Assembly (NCBI GenBank): GCA_038501195.1
Contig: JBBPUQ010000002.1
Location: forward strand, 5,719,001-5,783,000
Direction: 5' to 3'
DNA: 64,000 bases
Source of the DNA: Nemania diffusa
Taxonomy: Eukaryota; Ascomycota; Sordariomycetes; Xylariales; Xylariaceae
In this document: positions 33,127 to 44,751 of the stretch, one piece after another
Layout of the letters: each line of letters begins with the position of its first letter
Position numbering within the stretch: position 1 is the stretch's first letter
Notes under the pieces: generated by a model
Told to the model about the DNA's origin: nothing
The model's input: the letters and a program-made list of their open reading frames with translations, nothing else
The model's database searches: none
Translations under genes and position numbers: made by a program

Positions 33127-34751
33127 CTTGCTAATATGGATAAATAGAGGTTGAAGAAAAGGCGAGGCCAAACCCAGGTCCCCGGAGCTTCATACATAGT
33201 TAGATAGGACCCGCCTAGACATAATAAAGTCTGGACAAAGGGGCTAGGGTCGCACTTACGGGTGTGCCGGGCATCCGCCGAAAACGACACGTCCCATTGT
33301 GTATAAGACACGGGGTTTTCACACCCTCTAGCGCGTTCGATAGATCGTCTGACGATGGACATCTTTATGCATTGTAAGCCGGAGTGATTCTCGGTATATG
33401 GAGGAGACCTGCTGGGTATTACACGGAGCCTCTTCTTTGTTGAACATCAAGAGCCTGACAAGACACTCGAACCCCGCTTCGGTGTAAACCGGAACGTCCG
33501 ATGAAGACTCAAACGAGTCCCTCATTCTCATAGTTCCATGATTCCAAGACACAGGCTATTCAGAGTAGTAGGTGTAAGTTCAACTGAGCTTCGTGCGTCC
33601 GCACATGTGCCGTCGGGTTTCCTCATCACCGTCAGCTTGTATCTACTACCTTCTTTTTTCGGCTCCTCTTACCTAGTATATACGAATCACAGGTAACCGT
33701 GAGGTATGCTCACATGTAACATCCGCGCTACAAAGTTCGACCGTGGCATAGGGTGATAGGATGCCAGTTAAACGTCATAGGATTCTCAGCCGTTTGCGGA
33801 TTTCTCATTGGAGAGGAAACATATCATAATAGCTTATTATTGATCTTAGCAGGCCACGGGTTCGGTGACGCGAGCGGCCCTAGGCATGTAATGTAACCCC
33901 CTTCTCTCCGCAATCTGGTGGCTTAGAGCCAGGATTCTGGTGCCTAACGCCTGGTTCCGTGAGCCTAGAAACTCTCATAATATGGCCAAGCCATGCCCTA
34001 GCCTCTCCCAATGCAACCCTTTTTCAGCGCTCGGGTTATCGAGTTTCGACGCTGGAATACTCGCGTTGAATCCGCGAGGTACGTATATGTGCCGCTCCTT
34101 GCGCAATCTATACTGAATGATGCAATTTGAAGAAAACTTAGTGTAATGTTCTCGTTAGTAAGTATATCAATCTCTAATGTGATTTTCATTCTTAAGTAGT
34201 AATCCAACGTATAATATATTCTCTCCTATAGAGTATTGTTGTTAGCTCTGTCAGGAACACAGCAGAGCGGCCTCGACAGATCATCCAAGGCCAACTATAA
34301 GCAGATAACATAAGTATTCATGATTATGCGTATACAAAGCTGCCATGTCTTATACGTATTATCCTTTCTGAGGATCGACACAATGTCACAACACTCTCTA
34401 TGTATGACCCAATACTGGCAATGCTCCTGGGGATATGAGTAATCGACTCGAGCTGGGAAAAACTTATACTCGAGTAGAACTGATTATTCACTTGATTATC
34501 CTAAGTACTCCCGGAGGTCTGCGTTCATATTCATAAGCAAGCTTCCATGTTTAAAGATGTATAAATTATGATTAATTAGCGTCGTCTCATGAGTTGAAAC
34601 ACCGTTCTCACTCACAACCGCCACTCCATCCTAAAACTAACGCAAACCCCTTTTCAAAATCCATCAAGCGCCACACAGCATTCCCCTATATTATTAAACG
34701 ATAACGATAACTCCTCTTATCTAACCCTGCATGCTGCCTAGCACAACGCCC
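33127..34751. other. Gene-free region upstream of the tannase gene
   Basis: About 1.6 kb, with the tannase promoter next to 33127. The rest is AT-rich, and short ORFs (33108-33552, 33998-34207) show no coding character. Confidence 0.4.
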
Positions 34752-35027
34752 CTATCTCGTCTCAAACAAGATTGAGTAGATCAAAGCTATAGCGGAAGCT
34801 ATGATCAATGCGCTGGTGGAGGGGTGCATTCTCAATGCGGTGCTTTTGATGGGCGGGCAGGCGCGATTGTCCCGTGGCCACATGGGGAAGATCCCAAGGT
34901 CGCAGTCTCTCGTGTGATTTGTAGTCAGGTTTCTGAGAGGTAACATAGTAATGTTGGGGTTATGAGGCGCCGCGAAGGTTCCAGTGAGGAGCGCCAGGGA
35001 AGTGGTGATTATTGTTGCGATCTTCAT
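34752..35027 (-). CDS. Small secreted protein, possibly GPI-anchored
   Basis: A 91-residue ORF with a convincing signal peptide (MKIATIITTSLALLTGTFAA) and cleavage after AAP or earlier. The mature part is short and has three N-glycosylation sequons (NIT, NLT, NHT) and two cysteines. The C-terminus is hydrophobic (ALIIASAIALIYSILF) preceded by a small-residue STSA stretch, like a GPI-attachment signal. The ATG ends at 35027, and a purine-rich context plus TATA-like sequence upstream (around 35170) support transcription. No family is recognised. It could be a cell-wall or effector-like protein, but that is inference from its form only. Confidence 0.55.
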   Translation of the reverse strand: MKIATIITTSLALLTGTFAAPHNPNITMLPLRNLTTNHTRDCDLGIFPMWPRDNRACPPIKSTALRMHPSTSALIIASAIALIYSILFETR

Positions 35028-36101
35028 TGTAGATATGAGGAAGGATATGTGGGTGATGTTGTGTTCGGAATGTTTCTTAGTGGTGATTTCAAGTGCAATG
35101 GGAAATGTGATGAATTGACGATGAGGAAAAATACGAGGTGAGAATTCGCAATAAGGGGCTGGATACGCCTTATTATATATTTCCTCCGTATAAGCTCTCA
35201 GCTTTCTTTAAGGGCAAATACCTTACTACTATGATATAGAGAGGCGAGAAACAAGATTTGAATCTAACTACACAGTAGGTTTATAGTTTACCCCCATCAT
35301 ACTATTAGAGACGTGGTATGGTTTGAGGCCGCAACTCAAAATAACCAAACTCTCGCCGATGCACAAGAAACCCTCGTAGTGACACTTTATACTCCCATTC
35401 TCATTCGTTAGCTTGAGTTTTGGTATTTGAAATCTCAAGTGAGCGATCCTCATTCGTTGTATCGCAATTTCACGGCATCTCTCATGAATCAAAGTCCGCC
35501 AAGAGATATCACGGCCTCCTCAGCTAGCCCGCTCAAATAGCTCGACTCCTAGAGCAACTAGGATGAGGCGTGAGATTTACGGGTTGAAGTGCAAACTATC
35601 ATGAATAAAGTTGTCTTGGTTATCTAGTTAGTACCTAATTGTTCTCTCATACCCTGGATAACCTAAACGGCCTAAACCTGATTTACTGCTTGTCTCTAAA
35701 TGGCCCAATCCCATATAAGTAGAAAATTAGAAGCTTAATATATGGCAGTAAGGGTTAATTGAGAAACTCTTTCTCGGCGGCTTGCAAGCGAATCGCACAC
35801 ACTTCAAGCAAATTAACGTCAGGGTTACCACTACAGCACTTAATCTAGCTCATAAGAATATCAAGAAGGTTTACTTACTATGTATATAATATTATATAAA
35901 GTTAAACGTTAGTGAAGTCGACTGCTTCCTTCCAGCTTAAATCTTAAAGGGGTGGAGGGCACACGTACACACGAATCTATTTTATGGAAAAGGGGGGCGG
36001 CGCGATATTTCAGCAAAATGAGATGAGTAGGTTTGTATTATGCCAATAATCTTATGAGTCCGATGTCAGTGCTCTAGTTATCTAAGTATCATGTTTAATA
36101 C
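35028..36101. other. Gene-free AT-rich region
   Basis: Contains the upstream region of the small secreted protein gene and 3' flank of the monooxygenase gene. ORF 35268-35492 is not supported. Confidence 0.4.
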
Positions 36102-38306
36102 CTAGGACGCCAAACCCTCCAACTGTGCCTTAATCTGCAGCGCCACAAGCCTCGAAAAGTACCGGCACATAGCAAGGTTTCCGCCATGAAGCCAGAGCCC
36201 AGGATGGCCGCTGCGGCGCCACATAATCCTCGTCTCGCCCTCCTCGTTAAGACCCCAGACATCACCCACCTTACTTCCCACGTCCGCGCCGAAGATGGCC
36301 TCCGTCGCCGTCCTCATGTTCTGGTATCCGGTGGCGCAGATGATCTCGTCGGCCTGCAGCTCCGTGCCGTCGTCGAGGCGCAAGCCAGTAGGCAGGATCT
36401 CGCTGATGCCGTGGCCGTGTTTCACCTTGATCTTCCCGTCGATGATGAGCTGCGACGTCCCGACGTCGATGTAGTACCCGCCGCCGCGCTGCAGGTACTT
36501 GTAGAAGAGGCCGCAGCCCATCGGGCCCCGGTCCGTCTTGAAGCCGGCTTTGTTCAGCCCGTCGATGATCTCCTTGTCGCTCGCGGCCTGCGCCTTGTGG
36601 ATGTCGGCGTGCTCGGCCTTGGCGATCTCCATGGGCGCGCACCAGGATAGTATGTCGGCTTGTTCGACGGGCGGGCCGCCTTCGTAGTGGAGTGGTAGAC
36701 CGTGCTGTAGGACGCTCTGGCTGCTTACGACGGTGGTGGACGAGCGTTGGATTATTGTCACGTCGTAGCCGTTCTCGTAGTAATCTTGCGCGATGTCGAG
36801 AGCCGAGTTGCACGATCCGATGATGACTGCCTTTCGGCCGTTGGCGTCTTGCTTTGCGCCGCGAAATTCCGAAGAGTGGCAGAGGACGTCCCCTTTGAAG
36901 GTCTCTGCGCCCTTGAAGTCGGGGACGTTCTTTTTGCCGGAGTGGCCCGTGGCTTGAATGATGTGTTTTGGATGAAACGTTCTTGTCTCTGTGCTCCCGT
37001 CGCCGTGTTTCCGCTTTAGGACTACTGTCCATTGCTTCTTCTCGTCGTCCCAGGCACTGGATTCCAGCTCCGTCTTAGTCCACACGTTTAACTCCAGCAT
37101 GTGGGCGTATGCCTTCAGGAAGTCGGCCATTTTGTCTTTCGGGGTAAATACGGGCCAGAAGTCAGGAAACTTCAGGTAGGGCACTGTAATGTAGAGTCAG
37201 TAATGCACCAATGAGCAGAGGCCTGAGTTCTTTCGGTGATGTGTGCAAATGCCAATACACATATATGAAAACAAGAGACGCTCACTTCTAATTCTACCTG
37301 GGAATCAAAATAGTACTTACTATGATCGTACCAAACAGGGTCATGTATCACAAGTTGGTGGTACCGATTCCGCCAAGCATCGCCTATGTCATCGGTGCGA
37401 TCAATAGTGAGGGTTGGTACGTTCAACATCTTTAACCGGGCATTAACTGAAAGACCAGCTTGTCCAGCGCCTATATTGTATTAGCACCGTCATCAATAAA
37501 CTCAGGAGTATATCTTACCAACAATGAGGACTTCCGGTTCTGAATTCTCAAAGTTGGACTCAGCTCGTCTCCTGTCAAGCCACTATTATGACTAATATTA
37601 GCAAGTTATCTTAGGTATACAGTTGCTGGTGTATAGATATAAGGGCTATAAATTTTGAAAGCCAAATAGATACTTTGCCTTTCGGCATTAAGGGGGGAAG
37701 GAGGCTGTGACTCTTAGGAAGACTCACATTCTGCCGCCCAACTCGTGCACCATGCACTACACCATTAACACGATTGGGCCCAATAGCCTCGGGGTACTCT
37801 TTGAGTTTGTCCATGGAGGTGAAGAAGACCCAAATCTTCCATTTCCCAGACTCTTGTATGAGGCGCACGACACCTTCACCGGAGCCGAGTTGGGTAGTGA
37901 CAGATGTAAAGAATTGGATGCCACGAACAGAGCCATCAGCTCTTAGATTTGTTACCTGTGGACCGGGATTGGGAGGTGACTGATCTATGGCGACTTTGAC
38001 TAGGTGATGGCCCCCTTGGAGCAAGTTTATGATGTTGTCTTTGCCTTTGGCTGTTCGGTAATCCCACGTGAGAGCAAGCTGGTCTCGCCAGTATCCATTG
38101 TCGACGAAGAGGTCTGTAATGGCCTTGTAGTCTTTCTTCTCTAATAGTTGGTTAAAAGAGTCAATGATCTCAGACGATATCTTGACCACATCGGTAGCCC
38201 CCTCGTCAATCTTTTCCGTTGCTGGCCATGGTGCGATTGGGATGTTGATAGACCCGGGGACCACTCGCTCGCTCGAGGGAACTTGATCTGCTACCGCCGA
38301 TGCCAT
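36102..38306 (-). CDS. Flavin-containing monooxygenase with N-terminal SnoaL-like domain
   Basis: Minus-strand exons 38306..37728, 37582..37519, 37470..37321 and 37183..36102 encode 624 residues. Residues about 45-180 form an NTF2/SnoaL-like domain (VDNGYWRDQLALTWDYRTAKG). After GRQN-WLDRRRAE the FAD Rossmann motif VLIVGAGQAGLS appears near residue 215. The FMO-type FKGDVLCHSSEF follows, then the NADPH site VIIGSCNSALDIA and the IICATGYQN motif. The predicted reaction is NADPH-dependent hydroxylation or Baeyer-Villiger oxidation; the substrate is unknown. The first acceptor after 37583 is required to give WLDRRRAE; the nearer AG at 37572 breaks the frame. The third intron (37320-37184) splits the ATG of MPYLKF. 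Confidence 0.88.
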
Positions 38307-40100
38307 TCTGAAAATTTCGACTATGAGGTGGTTATGTATAGTTTAACTCGCAGTTTTATTTTAGTGGAACGCGGCCCATTGTGAAGACCTCGAATTCGAG
38401 AATCGAGTTCTTGTTTATAGACTCGATCTCGTGGGACAGAGTTCGGAGCACATGCGGAGACCCCACACGCTATTGGGGTATGGTTGACACAACATCCGTA
38501 TGCGTAGGTTCGTTATGTTTATCCCTAACTAGGTATGCACATAGGTACTCGTGCTCGTTAATAATGTGCCCAAGGTACACGGAGAGGGGGACTGTGTGCG
38601 CCGAGAGCAAAGCGAACTCGCACCCCGTGTTCGGACATGACGAGGAATGTGTACATAGGTCTTTCTTCGAAAATTGAACATGTATTCGGTAGGTAGATAG
38701 GCAAGTAGTCTACATGCGTAAGCTTTTGATGCTTTCCTTTTCCATGCAGAGTACAGTTCGGTTGTGGTTGTGGTTGTGGCTGCGGAGAAAACCTGGGGTT
38801 CAGAATTTGGGGAACGGGGGAATACCTGAATAGGTAAACCGTGACTATTTCTGTTATTGCACCCCGGATTCTAGACTCCTGACTATAATTCCATGTCAGC
38901 TAGCTAGCCGCGGACTTGTGTATGCCGATACTTCTTATTCGTTACACATCTTAAATTTGTTGACATCGTAGACCTATCTAGTCGGTACCAAGTTAGGCTG
39001 CGATGACAAACCCCCACGACGTGTAGGATGTTCTGTCTTTTATCGCTTGTGAGATAACATAATGTATAGCACCTGGCGGGTGTCATTAACCGCTGTGTCC
39101 ACACCAAGACCTGTGTGTGTCTTAAACTGTAGCGGTCAGCGGGGATCTGCACGCCGGTTGGCATTAGAACGAGTTTGCCAACGAGGTTGACCCAAACCAA
39201 AAATGGCCTTCCATCTGTTTGTCGTGTTAGTGTCGACTATCCTCGAGACCCTTAGGGTCCGGGATCGCGACTTGATCCTCTTAATAATTTAATCATACGC
39301 CATGACTAGAAATTTTGATAGGTGCTTGATCGAATGCTGCAAGTTCTATATAGTTTTAACTCCAAATGTCACGATACCTATGGTTTTGCAAAACTCAAAA
39401 GCGAATTGATATCTTGATCAAATGTCAGTATTTTATACTTATATTAGCTGTAAGTCTGGCCCCTGTAACCTACCCTGCTAAATTTAGTAACTAATGGAGA
39501 CGGGCGACTCTATTAGCTACATGCTATTATTTTAGGGTATTTTTGATAGCGTAGTCTTTGTTTATTATAACTGCCGTAATTAGAGATTAATAGAAGTTTG
39601 TTAAAAAGGGTTTCTATTGGTATTATTCTTACTATTACTTGTTGTTGAGTAACGCCAAGATGTCAGCAAATACGAGGCTTGAAGGATCACCATGAGGTTA
39701 ACTAAACCTGGTAACTGGGCGCGCCTAAATATAACCTTATCTCCGCTAAAGTACAGAATAGGTAGGCACTTTCTCCCTATAACTTGGTAGCAGTTAGTAC
39801 AGAGTAGGCAGTATTACTTAGTAATATTGAATATTATTATAGGGAGGGTGTACCTATTCTATTCTGTACTGTACTTGTAAAACAGATCATCTGCCTTCGT
39901 TTTCTTGCTCGTGACTGCCCTCGAGAAGTTTTATCTGTTGCATGTACTCTATAGATAGATATCTGATGCTTACCTATATCGTTCTCCATTATTAAATCTA
40001 TCAATCGATTCAGACCGCGCAAACCGCAAACCCCGATTGATCCGGCGCTCTCCATTTTTGATTCTTGTTTTTATCCGTCTTCGTCCCTCGTCCCGCCACC
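38307..40100. promoter_or_regulatory. Divergent upstream region of the FMO and Sec14-like genes
   Basis: A 1.8-kb region between two divergent starts. A GGTTGTGGTTGTGGTTG triplet-like run occurs near 38760-38780, and AT-rich sequence spans 39300-39850. No gene is supported (ORFs at 38381-38677 and 38904-39200 rejected). Confidence 0.4.
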
Positions 40101-41810
40101 ATGTCCAGCGACCTCCGCCGGGTTCCCTCATCTGGCGCCGTCGAAGTCGGCTATCCGACAGGACATCTCGGCCATCTCACCGAACACGAGGCGCAAGCCC
40201 TCGTAGACTTCAAGACCCTCTTAGAACAGAAGGGCATCTACACGCCAGGCAACCCTCCGTCCCACGACGATCCCACATTACTGTGCGTACCCGAACCCGT
40301 GTATCCCTGTCTAACTAATTGTCGCTGACTTGTCGGTCGCGCACGAATCTAGGCGATACCTGCGCGCGCGGAAATGGGTGCCGCAGGACGCATACGTGCA
40401 GTTTGCCGAGACAGAGGAGTTCCGGAATGCCAACGAGATCGAGAAGCTGTATGACACCATCGACATCGACTCGTACGAGGCGTCGAGAAAACTGGTATGC
40501 AGCCATCCTGCACAGAGCCCCTGATTGACCAAACCCAACTTTAGGGTTTGACAGGTCGGTACCAGGCAGCTAGCTGACAGTTGGTTGGTTTGACATGTAG
40601 TACCCGCGCTTTACTGGCCGACGAGACAAGCGGTAAGGTCTTCTCTGCGACGCACCGAAAAACCTTGTGTCGCCCTGTTACCCTTGCTGCTTCTACCTCC
40701 GCATAATGCGCGATGCTGACGGCCCGTCTTTCGCTTCTGTAGGGGCATCCCCATCTACGTCTTTCAGATCCGCCACCTCGACTCCAAAGCCGTCCACGAC
40801 TATGAGAAGTCTACCGAGACCACCTACAGCAAGGCCAAGACCGATGGAAAGACGCCGCCGAAGCTGCTGCGCCTGTTTGCGCTGTACGAAAACCTGACCC
40901 GCTTCGTCCAGCCCCTGTCGTCCGAATGCGTCGATCGCGAAAACCCCGAGACCCCCATTACCCTGAGCACCAACATCGTCGACATCTCGCATGTCAGTAT
41001 ACGCATGTTCTGGAACCTCAAGGCGCATATGCAGGCCGCTAGTCAGCTGGCTACCGCGCATTACCCCGAGACCCTAGATCGTGAGTTCTCTCTCCCTCCC
41101 GTGGAACCAAACTCGTCGTCGCGGAAATGTCTACAACAAGGGAAAAATGGATAGATGGATAGGTGGGTATATGGATAGAATGTGACTAACACGTATTACC
41201 ACAATAAGGAATCTTCATCATCGGCGCGCCCTACTTCTTCTCGACCGTCTGGGGCTGGATCAAGCGGTGGTTCGACCCCGTCACCGTGTCCAAGATCTTC
41301 ATCCTCAGCGACCACGACATCCTGCCCGTCCTGACCACCTTCATGGAACTCGAGGACATCCCCAAGAACTACGGCGGCAAGCTCGAGTGGAGCTTCTTCG
41401 ACGAGCCCGCCTACGACGACGAGATCAAGCGCGTGGTGACGTGGGAGAACGGCTTCACCAACTTCCCCCCGGGACCCTGCCACTGGCACCCTACCGAGGA
41501 CGGCACGAGGCTGGCGTGCGTCGCCGTCGGCAGCAAGGACGGCCAGGAGAGACGGGTGCAAGTGTGCACCATTCCCAAGGCATTTCCGCCTGGGTCTGAT
41601 GTCTCCAGCAAGACTTCGGTCGTGGATGGTGAGGAAGGGGGGGCTACTGACACAGGAGGCGAAGACGCTACGACAGTGGCTACAACGATCGAGTCTACCA
41701 CCGAGGCTGTGTCAGGCCTCGCCATCACCGACGCTAAGGGCTCGACCGAGAACATTTCTGTGAAGATTGCTGACGCGGCCGATGCCGCAGCCACCGAGAC
41801 GAAAGCGTAG
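40101..41810 (+). CDS. Sec14-like CRAL-TRIO lipid-transfer protein
   Basis: Exons 40101..40282, 40353..40494, 40601..40632, 40743..41080 and 41209..41810 encode 431 residues. The ATG sits in an ideal GCCACC context. The CRAL-TRIO-N part contains LLRYLRARKWVPQDAYVQF, restored exactly across intron 1. The lipid-binding lobe has YPRFTGRRDKRGIPIYVF, FIIGAPYFFSTVWGWIKRWFDP and a TVSKIFIL strand. The C-terminal tail is acidic, Thr/Ala-rich and probably disordered. The domain binds phosphatidylinositol or related lipids and links lipid metabolism to Golgi or membrane traffic; the specific ligand is unknown. Exon 3 is only 32 nt long, and all five junctions keep frame. Base composition becomes GC-rich in the last exon. 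Confidence 0.88.
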
Positions 41811-42288
41811 TGACTGCGCCTTATATAGATGGACTGGTATGTTTAGAAAGAAGGATTCTCTAGGTCCTATACGCGGTTAGACGTCGGATTCGTCTTATTT
41901 TGAAGACGTAGTTGGTAGCGTGTCAGTTGGATAATACCTTACACGATGGAAGAAGAGGCCTATGTCCTTTGCCTCGTTAATGTTTTTTTGGTCATCTACA
42001 GAATAGAATTGGTATCATTTCGATGGCGATGCGCACAGTCTAACAAGGATATGCAACGCCGAACAACCTGCCCACAAAAAATATGATGTCGTCTGGCCGT
42101 CTATCTGTCCATCTATCAGTCCTTCCGTATGTCGTCTAGATAGTCTTTTAATGTATGTCATGCCATGCCATATCCTCGTTGCGCCCAAAATAAAACCTCT
42201 AAGCCAGAAACGCCGAGCCTTTGCAAATCTTAGAATATCTTCAGTCTCGCTGATGCAGGTTGCGAGTCGCAGGTTTTCGCATCCCTCC
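41811..42288. other. Intergenic, convergent 3' flanks
   Basis: Flank between the Sec14-like gene and the convergent phosphatase gene. Nothing further is seen. Confidence 0.45.
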
Positions 42289-43065
42289 TCATTCCACGCC
42301 CTTCCGCCGCCTCCACTCCAGAATCCCGCTCTCGACCTCAGCCCAGCTCACGCCGTCGCGGACCAGCCACATGGTGACACCCAGCGTCTCGGTATCGCGG
42401 TTGCGCCTCTCGTCGTCGAAGAAGAGCATCTCGGCATACGGGATGCCAGTGCGCTTATGCAGCGCCTCGAAGTGGCGGATCTTAGACGAGGGGTATATCT
42501 CCAGGCCCGCATCGAAGAAATCAATCGCCTTCCTCGCCTTATCCTTACTGCCCCCTCCTCCCTTGCCCCCGCCATCCCCATTCTCCCGCTCGGCGCTGGA
42601 AAGAAGAACGACGCTCGCGGGCGGCACGTGCAGCATCTTGAGCATGTCGCGCCCGAGGTCGGGCGCGGACGTGCGGCTCGCGACGCCGAGGCGCACGCCG
42701 GCGAGGGAGAGCCCGTGCAGGACGGCGGGCACGTCGCGGTAGAAGGCGAAGGACTCGCCGACCTTGTCCGTGCAGGCGGCGTGCGAGGCGTCCCGGGGGC
42801 GCAGGGGCGGGTGCACGTGCGTGTCGACCCAGAAGGGCCAGAGCGTGTAGTCCAGGTCGAAGACCACCGCGCGCGGCAGCGGGCGGCCGTCGGTCAGGAT
42901 GCGCGGGAGCGTGGGGCCGGCGGCGGCGGCGGGGGTTGTGGTTGTGGTTGAGGTCGAGGAGAGGGAGGTGCTTGTGGATTGCTTCGAGAGTTTGCGCGGC
43001 ATTTTTGGGGGTGTGGTGGAGAGGATGGTTTGGGTCGAGCCGATTCGGTGCGCGGTTGTACGCAT
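42289..43065 (-). CDS. MDP-1-type HAD-superfamily phosphatase
   Basis: An intronless ORF of 258 residues from the first ATG (43065), or 237 from the second (43002, MPRKLSKQ). The nucleophile motif is VVFDLDYTLWPFWVDTHV (DxDxT), and the downstream GVASRTSAPD gives motif II. A lysine and MLFFDDERRN provide motifs III and IV. The pattern is that of eukaryotic magnesium-dependent phosphatase 1, which acts on phosphotyrosine-like or sugar phosphates. Cap-less members are about 165-200 residues; this one is extended by a Thr/Ser-rich N-terminus and a Gly-rich insert. The 21 residues between the two ATGs have Arg and Thr/Ser but no acidic residue, so a mitochondrial presequence is possible. Confidence 0.85.
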   Translation of the reverse strand: MRTTAHRIGSTQTILSTTPPKMPRKLSKQSTSTSLSSTSTTTTTPAAAAGPTLPRILTDGRPLPRAVVFDLDYTLWPFWVDTHVHPPLRPRDASHAACTDKVGESFAFYRDVPAVLHGLSLAGVRLGVASRTSAPDLGRDMLKMLHVPPASVVLLSSAERENGDGGGKGGGGSKDKARKAIDFFDAGLEIYPSSKIRHFEALHKRTGIPYAEMLFFDDERRNRDTETLGVTMWLVRDGVSWAEVESGILEWRRRKGVE

Positions 43066-43583
43066 GGAAAAGGGCGCAAGATGAGATCGTGAGAGCCTTG
43101 AGGATAGGTGGTGATGGTGTTGGTCAAGGTACCTGGGTGGTATTCAGATCTATCTACCTAGATCACGATAAGCAAAGATAAGCATAGGTACCTGGGAGAA
43201 AGGCTAGACTGAGAAAGCCCCGCTTTTACAGAAGTATATAAGCTAAATAAACAAACTTGCATAGCTTAGGTACACTTATCCTTAAATAAAAAGAGTAATT
43301 ATTTTATTACAAAACGCATTTTAGTCGTCTACATAACTATAGCGACTTCCCAAGAAGTTGCTGCAAAGCCGTACTATAAACAAAGCAGCTAAAGTCGAAC
43401 GTAAGCGCAAACACGTAGAATGGAAATATAACAGCAAGGGTAAAACATGGGCAAATCCAGCTCTACAAGGACTCAGTGTTAAAAATAAGCGATTCTCGTT
43501 GGTTTAATCTAGTCACTAGAGGTAATAGTGTGGAAGCGGCTAACAAAAATTCCGATTCTCGAATCTCTATACCGAAAAAGGTT
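43066..43583. promoter_or_regulatory. Phosphatase upstream region
   Basis: Contains TAGGTACC-type words near 43130-43195 and AT-rich sequence up to the tRNA terminator. No gene is seen. Confidence 0.4.
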
Positions 43584-43670
43584 TGGCGCTCTCCGGAGTC
43601 GAACCGAAGGTCTCCGCTGCTTCACAGCTCGTGCTACCGACAGCGGCATATTACCTGTATACCAAGCGCC
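43584..43670 (-). tRNA. tRNA with probable short intron, isotype unresolved
   Basis: On the minus strand, acceptor GGCGCTT (43670-43664) pairs with GAGCGCC (43591-43585). The T arm TTCGG-TTCGACT-CCGGA includes a perfect B box (GGTTCGACTCC). The A-box region TGGTATACAGG is close to consensus. The anticodon stem CCGCT (43646-43642) pairs fully with AGCGG (43618-43614). A T run (complement of AAAAA at about 43575-43579) directly downstream is a Pol III terminator. The 23 bases between the anticodon stems imply a 16-nt intron (43635-43620) and a loop GTCGGT-C with anticodon CGG (Pro). The unusual G at positions 8 and 32 makes the isotype doubtful. Confidence 0.6.
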
Positions 43671-44751
43671 TAATTTGTGCATCAACCTTTCAAATACTAT
43701 ATTCACTTTGTATCCCCAACCCCTGCGTCAATTTACCCCATGTGCGCAATGGTGCGCCGTGGTAACCGCAGTCCACGCGTTACCCGAGGTAGGTAGGTGA
43801 TAAGTGCAGTTAGGGTATCAAGAAAAGTATGCGTAGTAGTAAAAAGTAAGATGTAGATTCAATGGAGGAAAGGACCTGCAGCAATTCCAGAGATGTAAGG
43901 GTGTGTGCGTGGACCTTATCTAATCTACAGCTGCAGGGAGGTGCCCTACCCTCCGCAGCTGGCAGCCAGAGTGGGACCAACCCCCCGGGCGCTAAAGTGC
44001 CCGTTTGTTCCCCGCATTTTCCTCTTCCCCAACTCTAGGGTAACTATCCCGAATTCCGGGGTTAGTATCGGGAATTAAAGCTTCTCGAAGTTCTAGAGGG
44101 CTTGGCGGGCTATATAATATTAAATACTAACTATCCCGGAAACTCGCGACATATGCGTAGATACGAATGTATCCTATTTTAGGTACCTAGAATAGGTACT
44201 GTAAGCGTAATCTATATCTCTCTTAAATAGTCGGTACGAGGCTGAAACGGCGCCCATTACAGGATGCGACGGCATGAGAACCCTGCGATCTCTGGTGCGG
44301 GGATATAAGTAAGGAAAAGGGTCAAAACTATCTATAGGTCTTCTTAAATTCTGTAATAGAGAGTAGGCATTGTAAAATAGTGTCGCAGGAGCACCAGCTA
44401 GATTGGTTTTATAAGTAAAACATAGCTGATCTTCTGTAATAAACAAGAGGGTTGTACTTAATATAGGCATCTCGTGAATATGAATAAGAATATTGGCTAC
44501 ATACGGACTCCTCCACGTCCGATCCCGACCCTAGTCAGCCATTGTTCCACGGCATAGCGCCTCGTGCAAGAGATTACATATAAGACACTCGTGTGCCACG
44601 TTTATTCAATTCTATAGCATCTCAAGTTTAGCTTTGTGTAACTACAATTAGACTATAGCTTAGTGCTATACTATACAATTTCATTAATTAATTGTTACCG
44701 TCCTTCCATCCGGACTTCTAAGGCCCAAAAAAAAACCACCCCTAAATCAAG
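43671..44751. other. Gene-poor region upstream of the VOC gene
   Basis: Contains a short imperfect inverted pair TCCCGAATTCCGGGG / AGTATCGGGAAT near 44048-44076, possibly a relic of a repeat. The 98-codon ORF at 44174-44470 on the minus strand is not convincing. Confidence 0.35.

Noticed and set aside
37519..37571. FMO exon 2 starting after the AG at 37572
   Set aside because: Frame does not fit the preceding exon; starting at 37582 gives WLDRRRAESNF in frame.
38381..38677. 98-codon ORF on the plus strand
   Set aside because: Lies in a divergent promoter region with no family features.
43476..43800. Several overlapping ORFs on both strands
   Set aside because: They cover a tRNA gene and its flanks.
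44174..44470. 98-codon ORF on the minus strand
   Set aside because: AT-rich, no conserved block; no evidence beyond being open.
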